Position numbers and translations under genes: made by a program. A stretch of DNA of 10,712 nucleotides from DAOTWP01 sp034435675 (lineage in GTDB: Bacteria; Chloroflexota; Anaerolineae; Aggregatilineales; Phototrophicaceae). Positions 5,419-10,712 of the stretch are shown here, piece after piece. How positions within the stretch are numbered: the first letter of the stretch is position 1; every line of letters begins with the position of its first letter. The notes under the pieces are model-generated. The model worked only from the letters and a program-made list of their open reading frames with translations. It searched no databases and was not told the origin of the DNA. The DNA is taken from NCBI GenBank assembly GCA_034435675.1, contig DAOTWP010000253.1, positions 1-10,712 on the forward strand, in the 5' to 3' direction.

Positions 5419-7665
5419 TCAGCGTTCGATGACGATTTCCCCCAGCAGCAGACGATCATCCGGCGCGGGCGCAGACGCCTGAACCGCCAACCGCGCCCCG
5501 GTCTGCGGCAGATACCAGCCGGTATACACCCGATAGACGCCGGGCGCAGCGGGCAGCGTCAGCGTCACATCGTCGCGCAGCGGATAGCCTGCTGCCCACG
5601 TGGAAGTCAGCCAGCGATTTGCACGCGGCGCTGTATCCACCTGCGTAGCGATGACCCCCGCGCTGTCTTCCACATGGATGAACTGGACATAGCTGGCAGT
5701 CGGCGCAGACACCGCCGCCCAGTGGAAGCTGATTGGCACATTCGCGCCCGGTGCGGCGCGAACCGGCAGGGCATAACCGCGCAGGGCAAGCTGCCCACCA
5801 AAAACGGCGGCGCTGTCCACAAACCCGGCGAACCCGGTCAGTTGACTCTGGGGCTGCCCGTAGTCCAGCACCGCCAGCGACTGCAATGCTGTGCTGAATG
5901 GTGCATCAGGCAGCGAAGTCACGGGGACGTCAAACACGCGGCGGGTATCCGGCTGCCCCGGTTGAAAAGTCCCTTCCAGCCGGTAAACCCCGATGCGCAC
6001 CGCGCCGCTGCGTTCTTTAGGCGTCTCGAACGGCAGGCGAAAGCCGATAATCTCGCTGTAAATGGTGCCCGGCTGCCAGCCGCTGGTCAGCGTGGCGGGA
6101 TAACTGACCGTCCCAACGGCGACATCCACCCCGCCATAACGCACGCCGTCATCCACATAAGCGAGACTCACCTGATAATCTATCGTTGTTGGGCGTTCCA
6201 GCGACCAGAACAATTCAACGGCATAACTGGTGCCAAACTGTATCCAGCCCTGCGCCGCGCCGGGGTATTCCGGCAGCGCCCGCCAGCCGACCAACCGCAG
6301 CGTCTCGTCAAAGACCAGATCAGTACGCACGACGTCCGCAGGCAGTGTGGCAAGGGTGTGTTTGCGCGGCAGATGCTCAATCGCCCAATCCCCGGCGGCA
6401 AACAGCAGCAGCAGCGCCGCGCCGGGCAGCACATAACGCCGCAGCAGCGCGTGCCAGCGCCGCCCGCGCAGCAGGTCGCCCGCATCCAGCAGAAGGAACG
6501 CCGCGCCCGCTGCCAGCGGCACCACCACCGGGTAACGCACCCGGCTGAGCACCCAGATTGCCAGCACCCCGGCGAAGATCAGCAGCACCATCCCTGCCAG
6601 CAGCCCGGCGCTGCGTTTGTCCTGCCGCCAGCAGCCCACAATGCCCAGCAGCCCGGTCAGCGCCAGCAGGCGGAAATCCAGCGGAATGAGGCGCAGCAGC
6701 GGCGACACGGCTTCACCGTTGGCGATATAGTCAATGTTGTTGGCGGGTTCTGCCGCGTTCCAGAACAGCCCGGCTTTTCGCGCCTGCAATTCGACAAAAC
6801 GCAGCGGGTCGCGCCAGACATCTGCCCACAGCAGCGTGATGTAGCGGTCTTCGTCTGCCAGTTGCAGCGCCAGCGGGTTATCGCGCAGCCCGCTGGAATC
6901 GCGGCTGTTGGCGCGGTAAAGTTCCATAGTGCCTTCACTGCTGACTAACTGCGGCTGCCCTGCCTGCACATTCCACAGCGTCACCGGCGCGACGGGGAGC
7001 GCCGCCGCCAGCAGCGTCAGCGCCGCATGCTGCGCGAACACACGCCCTGATGGAGCGATTGACCACAGGTAGACCAGCCACGCCAGCGCCAGCAGCGCCA
7101 GATTCGTCCGCGTGATGGTCAGCAGACCGAGCAGCAGCCCCAGCAGCAGCGAACGCCACAACGACAGCCGCCGCCCCTGCCACAGGGCGCAGAACACAAA
7201 CGCCACGACGATGCACGCCGCCAGGTCTGCAATCAGCAGTTCGGTAGCGTAAAAAATGGCAACCGGATACACCGCCAGCAGCCCGCCTGCCAGCAGCCCA
7301 CCCCAGCGCCGCCCGGTCAACAGCCAGCCAGCGCCGACCAGCAGCCCGCAGGACAGCGCCCCGGTGAGGCTGGTCGCCAGCCGCAGCGTGCCCGGCGACT
7401 CGCCTACGAGTGCGCGCAGCCCGACGAAGTAGTAAACAATGGCCGGCTGGTAAACAAACGGTCCGTCCGGGTATTCCCCGCGCGTGTAGGCGTCTGCCAG
7501 CGCGATATACGTGCGCTGGTCCGTGCCGGGCGGCAGGGGATCGAACGCCGGGTCGTTGTGGGCACGGTCAAAGACGACGACGCAGCGCAGGGTAAACGCC
7601 AGCAGCATGATCAGCACACCGCTGGCGATGTCTGTATAGGTGAGCTTTAAGGGGAAAACAGGCAT
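5419..7665 (-). CDS. GT-C family membrane glycosyltransferase (ArnT/PMT-like) with C-terminal beta-sandwich region
   Basis: A 748-residue integral membrane protein. Residues 1-430 carry roughly ten hydrophobic segments, the first at about 12-32. The first outer loop contains PGTDQRTYIALADAY (46-60), where Asp49 matches the catalytic acidic residue of GT-C enzymes, followed by FVYQPAIVYYF (70-80). A later SRVRYPVVVPLA (374-385) resembles the RY-P motif of ArnT/PMT relatives. Such enzymes move a sugar from a polyprenyl-phosphate carrier to an acceptor on the outer face. Residues of about 440-748 are soluble, beta-rich and extracytoplasmic, and look like two related modules. The length is well above ArnT (about 550) because of this region. 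GAGG lies only three bases before the ATG at 7665, so a slightly later start cannot be ruled out. The adjacent GT2 and formyltransferase genes suggest that they supply its lipid-linked sugar. The acceptor is unknown. Confidence 0.85.
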   Translation of the reverse strand: MPVFPLKLTYTDIASGVLIMLLAFTLRCVVVFDRAHNDPAFDPLPPGTDQRTYIALADAYTRGEYPDGPFVYQPAIVYYFVGLRALVGESPGTLRLATSLTGALSCGLLVGAGWLLTGRRWGGLLAGGLLAVYPVAIFYATELLIADLAACIVVAFVFCALWQGRRLSLWRSLLLGLLLGLLTITRTNLALLALAWLVYLWSIAPSGRVFAQHAALTLLAAALPVAPVTLWNVQAGQPQLVSSEGTMELYRANSRDSSGLRDNPLALQLADEDRYITLLWADVWRDPLRFVELQARKAGLFWNAAEPANNIDYIANGEAVSPLLRLIPLDFRLLALTGLLGIVGCWRQDKRSAGLLAGMVLLIFAGVLAIWVLSRVRYPVVVPLAAGAAFLLLDAGDLLRGRRWHALLRRYVLPGAALLLLFAAGDWAIEHLPRKHTLATLPADVVRTDLVFDETLRLVGWRALPEYPGAAQGWIQFGTSYAVELFWSLERPTTIDYQVSLAYVDDGVRYGGVDVAVGTVSYPATLTSGWQPGTIYSEIIGFRLPFETPKERSGAVRIGVYRLEGTFQPGQPDTRRVFDVPVTSLPDAPFSTALQSLAVLDYGQPQSQLTGFAGFVDSAAVFGGQLALRGYALPVRAAPGANVPISFHWAAVSAPTASYVQFIHVEDSAGVIATQVDTAPRANRWLTSTWAAGYPLRDDVTLTLPAAPGVYRVYTGWYLPQTGARLAVQASAPAPDDRLLLGEIVIER

Positions 7666-7705
7666 ATGCCTCGTGCGCAGCAGGGTTCAACGTCGGCAGC
7701 CGCGC

Positions 7706-8218
7706 TCAGGCGGTGCTGGCGCTTGCGCCTGCTTCGATCAGTTCCGCGTTGTAGAAAATCAGTTCCTGTTTGATCTGCGCCAGCAGCTCAAAATCTGCAT
7801 CGAATTGCAGCATCAGCGCGGGTTTGCCCGCTTGCAGCCGCGCCGCCAGCGCGTCAATCTGCTCGCGCCGGAAACCGAGGTCGAGCATATAGGCGGCAAA
7901 ACGCCCGGTCAGCCCGCCCAGCAGCCCGCCCGCCAGCGCGCCCGCGCCCAGTGCAATCAGCCCACCCACGCCGGGCAGCGCCATCGCGCCAAGCTGAATC
8001 ATGCCCAATGCCATCAGCGCTGCGCCAAAGGCACCGCCGGTCATGATACCTTCATTTCTGCTGACATCATCTTCGACAATGCGCAGTTCCCCCGTTTGCG
8101 CCTTGACCACCACCGCCAGACGGTGAACATCAACACCGTCCAGTTCCTTGATGCCGTCCAGCGCTTGCACCAGCGCCTTGCGGGTCGGGAAAATTGCCAC
8201 CAGTAGTTGTTCGGACAT
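7706..8218 (-). CDS. DUF1269-like glycine-rich membrane protein
   Basis: A 170-residue protein matching the layout of DUF1269 proteins. An N-terminal alpha/beta segment, MSEQLLVAIFPTR, contains a VVVKAQTGELRIVED stretch (36-50). A glycine- and alanine-rich hydrophobic hairpin follows (about 57-105, with repeated GxxxG-type spacing such as GALAGGLLGGLTG). A C-terminal domain (about 106-170) has the family's GxPALMLQF strand. The biochemical role of the family is not established, so none is assigned. The frame is open upstream to 8632, but the part beyond 8218 overlaps the TPR gene. The ATG at 8218 follows a strong GGAGG six bases upstream, which fixes the start. It sits 91 bases after the TPR gene stop and 40 bases before the GT-C gene. 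Confidence 0.85.
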   Translation of the reverse strand: MSEQLLVAIFPTRKALVQALDGIKELDGVDVHRLAVVVKAQTGELRIVEDDVSRNEGIMTGGAFGAALMALGMIQLGAMALPGVGGLIALGAGALAGGLLGGLTGRFAAYMLDLGFRREQIDALAARLQAGKPALMLQFDADFELLAQIKQELIFYNAELIEAGASASTA

Positions 8219-8222
8219 CACG

Positions 8223-8229
8223 CCCCTCC
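8223..8229 (-). promoter_or_regulatory. Strong ribosome binding site of the DUF1269-like gene
   Basis: GGAGGGG on the minus strand, with GGAGG six bases before the ATG at 8218, is the best Shine-Dalgarno match in the window. It decides the start of this gene against a much longer same-frame extension that runs into the TPR gene. Confidence 0.65.
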
Positions 8230-8309
8230 ACACTAATCCGGTTTGCACAACCTGCACCCTCAGCCTTCTGCATCCTGCCCGCTCAGCAGCAGGGCGGCGC
8301 GTGGGCGAC

Positions 8310-9563
8310 TCAGCCGCCCGGCGCAGCGGTGGCTTCTGCCGCGGGTGACAGGGACACCGCGCCGCAGGTGCGCAGCGACGCTTCGAAATCCGCGTACAGG
8401 GTTTCCTGTTCGCGTTCGCGTGCCAGTTCGTAGCCACGCTGAAGCAGCGGAATTGCCCCGGCACAATCACCCAGACTGATTCTAACATCACCTGCCCAAT
8501 AGTAGTGGCGCGGGTCGGTGCTGCCCAGTTCAATTGCCCGATCCAGATTAGTGCTGGCGTCCACCAGCAGCCCGTCGGCATACTGCACACGCCCCAGATA
8601 GTAATGGCACAGGACGCTTTCCGGGTTGACATCCACGCAGGTGCTTAGATAGCGCGTTGCCTGGTTGGGGTCGCCCAGATCGCGGAAATAAAAGACCCCC
8701 AGCCAGTACAGCGCGGTGGTGTTTTCCGGGCTGAGATCAACGACTTCCTGCAAGATCGCAATCGCCGTGTTAGGATTCCCCAGGTACGCCCCTTCGGTGA
8801 TTGCCAGATCCACCGCCAGCAGGCTCATATTGGGGGCAAGGCTGTAAGCTGTGGCGAAGTCCTCGCGCGCCGCGGTAAAGTTAAAATCGCCCTCGCGTGT
8901 GACCAGCGCCCGCGCCCGGAAGCCTTCCCAGCCCTGCGGGTTCAGTTCCAGCGCGTTGTCCGCGGCTTCACGCGCGCGTTCCACCTGCCCAGCGGAAAGA
9001 TACGCCTCGGACAGTACCGCCATTGTGCGGTAATTATCCGGGTTCAGTTCCAGCGCGTGCAGCCCATAGACAATCGCTTCCTCCGGCTGCCCGTTCCAGT
9101 CCAGCGCCCACGCATAAACCGTCCAGGCATCGGACGAAAACGGATCGGCATTGACCGCGCGTTCACCAGAATCGAGCGCTGCCTCGAACTGACCATCGGT
9201 AATCAAGCCGACAGTCACACGGTCAAAGACTTCGACCCGGTTGGGCACGGCGGGCAGAATGCTGCGATACAACCGCACTGCTTCGGTAATCGCGCCGCGC
9301 TCCCACGCTTCATCGGCGCGGGCGATCGTTGTGCTGGCGTCTGGCAGCGGTGTGGCAGTGGGCGCGACCGCGGTCGCCCGTGCCGATTCGAGGCTGTTCA
9401 CTGCGTCGTCCACCAGCGGGCGCAGCAGATCGAGGTTGTAATACAACCCTACGCCGGCGACAATCAGCACGAGCAGCACCAGCCACAAGAACAACCGCCG
9501 GAAGGGTGGCAGGGAACGGCGCTGTCCTTTGCGGGTGTAACGTTTTGGTGTGCGTAAATACAT
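8310..9563 (-). CDS. Membrane-anchored extracytoplasmic TPR protein
   Basis: A 417-residue protein of unknown specific role. Residues 1-23 are strongly basic (KRYTRKGQRR and FRR), 24-42 form one membrane helix, and 60-78 are a linker with APTATPLPD. About nine tetratricopeptide repeats then run from roughly 78 to 390, seen as 34-residue units ending in motifs such as ALELNPDN, ALELNPQG, VVDLSPEN and CVDVNPES. By the positive-inside rule the repeats lie outside the membrane. Its only four cysteines (309, 319, 367, 400) are all near the C-terminus, and the C-terminal tail is Ala/Pro-rich. TPR arrays usually hold protein partners, so a scaffold or assembly role is plausible but unproven. ATG 9563 has AGGGA six bases upstream and lies 25 bases after the stop of a paralogous TPR gene, so the two are probably co-transcribed. 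Confidence 0.88.
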   Translation of the reverse strand: MYLRTPKRYTRKGQRRSLPPFRRLFLWLVLLVLIVAGVGLYYNLDLLRPLVDDAVNSLESARATAVAPTATPLPDASTTIARADEAWERGAITEAVRLYRSILPAVPNRVEVFDRVTVGLITDGQFEAALDSGERAVNADPFSSDAWTVYAWALDWNGQPEEAIVYGLHALELNPDNYRTMAVLSEAYLSAGQVERAREAADNALELNPQGWEGFRARALVTREGDFNFTAAREDFATAYSLAPNMSLLAVDLAITEGAYLGNPNTAIAILQEVVDLSPENTTALYWLGVFYFRDLGDPNQATRYLSTCVDVNPESVLCHYYLGRVQYADGLLVDASTNLDRAIELGSTDPRHYYWAGDVRISLGDCAGAIPLLQRGYELAREREQETLYADFEASLRTCGAVSLSPAAEATAAPGG

Positions 9564-9588
9564 CGTTAGTCCCTGATCTGCATCCAGC

Positions 9589-10712
9589 TTATGCGCCCGG
9601 CTGTGGCGTGGGCAGCGGCGTGGGCGTCACGGACAAATCCTGTGGCAGGGCGGCTCCTGCGGCGCGACCATAATATGCCGGACAATAGGTGCTGATTTCG
9701 GTCAGCCCGGTGCGAACAATGCTGGTCAGGTCCGCGTCGCCCTGCACACGCGGCAGCACGCCCTGCAAAACGCTCCATGCCTGATCGCAGTCGCCAACAT
9801 AGTAGTATGCCAGCCCTTGATACGTGCTGCATTCCGTGTTCTCCGGCGCTGCCTGTACGCAGGCGCTGAACGCGGACAGCGCTTCGGGGAACTGGCGCGC
9901 ACGGTAATGCAGCCGTCCTAACTGCAAGTAGCCCGATATCAGCGACGAATCAAGCGAGACAGCATCCTGACAAAACCCGACCGCCTGCTCAAAGCGCCCG
10001 GTTTTGGCATATGCCTCGCACAGGCGCAGGTGTGCGCGGGCGTTGCGTGGCTGCAGGGTGAGAATCGTCTCATAGGTGGCAATCGCGCGCTCGTCATCGC
10101 CAATGGCAAGATACTGCGCGGCAACCTCGAAATAAGCGGCGGTGAGATTCGGGCTGATGCTGATAGCAATCTCAAGCTGTTCGATGGCTTCGGGGCGCCG
10201 CCCGGCAAGTGCCAGCGCATAGGCAAAGGCACGGCGGGCATTGTAGTCCATCGGATCAAGGTCTACAGCGGTTACCGCGGCGTCAAAGCCTTCCTGATAA
10301 CGCCCGGCACTGATATAGGCGAGCGACAGCGCCGACCACAACGGCGGAAATTCCCGGTTGATTTCCAGCCCTGCCTGCCCTACTGCCACCGCCTGGGTGG
10401 AATCCCCGGCGGCAGCCAGCGCCTGCGTTTTCAGGGCGTAGCCGCGCGGGTCAAACGGCGCGATGTCCAGCAGGCGATCCGCGACGAGCAGCGCACTGCC
10501 GTAATCAAGCTGTTCAAGCAGCAGCGTGCCGTAGGTGTAGTTGTATTCCAGATCGTCGGGACGCTGTGCCACCGCCTGCTGGAACAACGCCGCCGCGCCC
10601 TCGATATTGCCCAGACTGAACAGGCGCATGCCTTCGCTGGCGAGATATGCCGGTTCGGGCGTATCGGTGGGCGCCATGCCGACCATTTCGAGCACTGTTT
10701 GCTGAAGCTGTT
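9589..10712 (-). CDS. TPR-repeat protein, N-terminus outside window
   Basis: At least 368 residues, almost entirely tetratricopeptide repeats. The frame remains open to the right edge. The first candidate start inside (GTG at 10695) has no Shine-Dalgarno element, so the true N-terminus, perhaps with a membrane anchor like its neighbour, is probably missing. Counting from that GTG, about nine repeats run from residue 14 to 340, with units such as LEYNYTYGTLLLEQLDYGSA and AYFEVAAQYLAIGDDERAI. The protein ends in a low-complexity VTPTPLPTPQPGA tail and a TAA stop. Cysteines lie at 226, 242, 279, 289, 303 and 338, and the last four match the pattern in the adjacent TPR protein. Binding partners cannot be deduced. 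It is upstream of and probably co-transcribed with that neighbour. Confidence 0.86.
   Translation of the reverse strand, partial: QLQQTVLEMVGMAPTDTPEPAYLASEGMRLFSLGNIEGAAALFQQAVAQRPDDLEYNYTYGTLLLEQLDYGSALLVADRLLDIAPFDPRGYALKTQALAAAGDSTQAVAVGQAGLEINREFPPLWSALSLAYISAGRYQEGFDAAVTAVDLDPMDYNARRAFAYALALAGRRPEAIEQLEIAISISPNLTAAYFEVAAQYLAIGDDERAIATYETILTLQPRNARAHLRLCEAYAKTGRFEQAVGFCQDAVSLDSSLISGYLQLGRLHYRARQFPEALSAFSACVQAAPENTECSTYQGLAYYYVGDCDQAWSVLQGVLPRVQGDADLTSIVRTGLTEISTYCPAYYGRAAGAALPQDLSVTPTPLPTPQPGA

Noticed and set aside
5674..6948. Long plus-strand open frame of 424 codons
   Set aside because: It lies wholly antisense to the GT-C glycosyltransferase. Its translation is rich in Gln, Arg, His and Pro with no recognisable domain, as expected for the shadow of a Leu- and Ala-rich GC-rich gene.
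6400..7330. Recurrent CAG/CAGCAG (CTG on the coding strand) microrepeats
   Set aside because: They are explained by CTG leucine codons in the membrane helices of the GT-C protein. They are irregular and not a tandem repeat array.
8240..8252. Small inverted repeat GGTTTGCACAACC upstream of the DUF1269-like gene
   Set aside because: The arms are only four bases long and it occurs once, so chance is a sufficient explanation. It is not called as an operator.
8219..8632. N-terminal extension of the DUF1269-like frame into the TPR gene
   Set aside because: It overlaps the last TPRs in another frame and looks like out-of-frame sequence. The ATG at 8218 has a strong GGAGG.

Overview
The window looks like chromosomal DNA from a GC-rich bacterium, most likely a member of the Chloroflexota (Anaerolineae or a relative). 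This is an inference. It rests on membrane-anchored proteins with extracytoplasmic TPTP/TATP-type linkers, on a GT-C glycosyltransferase carrying C-terminal beta-sandwich modules, and on the secreted two-cysteine domain of the first gene, all of which I associate with that phylum. No rRNA, tRNA, CRISPR array, insertion sequence or phage gene is visible. The sequence is almost fully coding, and the longest gene-free gap is 91 bases.

Layout. At the left edge one plus-strand gene, cut at its 5' end, encodes a membrane-anchored extracytoplasmic protein that ends at 737. It converges on a block of nine minus-strand genes filling the rest of the window. In transcription order (right to left) these are: a TPR protein cut by the right edge, a second TPR protein with an N-terminal membrane anchor, a small glycine-rich DUF1269-like membrane protein, a large GT-C membrane glycosyltransferase with a C-terminal beta-sandwich region, an ArnC-like GT2 polyprenyl-phosphate glycosyltransferase, a stand-alone ArnA-type formyltransferase, deoxyribose-phosphate aldolase (deoC), a cytoplasmic sulfite-oxidase-family molybdoenzyme, and an AAC(3)-family acyltransferase. 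Two junctions overlap (TGATG between GT2 and formyltransferase, ATGA between molybdoenzyme and acyltransferase) and the other gaps are 17 to 91 bases, so one or a few polycistronic units are likely. The best internal promoter candidates lie in the AT-richer pocket before the GT2 gene.

How the genes may work together. The central trio (GT-C, GT2, formyltransferase) has the same three activity types as the E. coli/Salmonella Arn pathway: N-formylation of an amino sugar, loading onto undecaprenyl phosphate, and transfer to an acceptor outside the membrane. Here it would act in a lineage generally thought to lack lipopolysaccharide, so the acceptor is probably a protein or another envelope glycan. 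The formyltransferase lacks the Asn of the usual Asn-His-Asp catalytic set. The two TPR proteins are paralogous and share a four-cysteine signature, but differ by exactly one 34-residue repeat. The deoC, molybdoenzyme and acyltransferase genes look metabolic, with no obvious link to the glycan cassette, although an AAC(3)-type enzyme could act on amino sugars.
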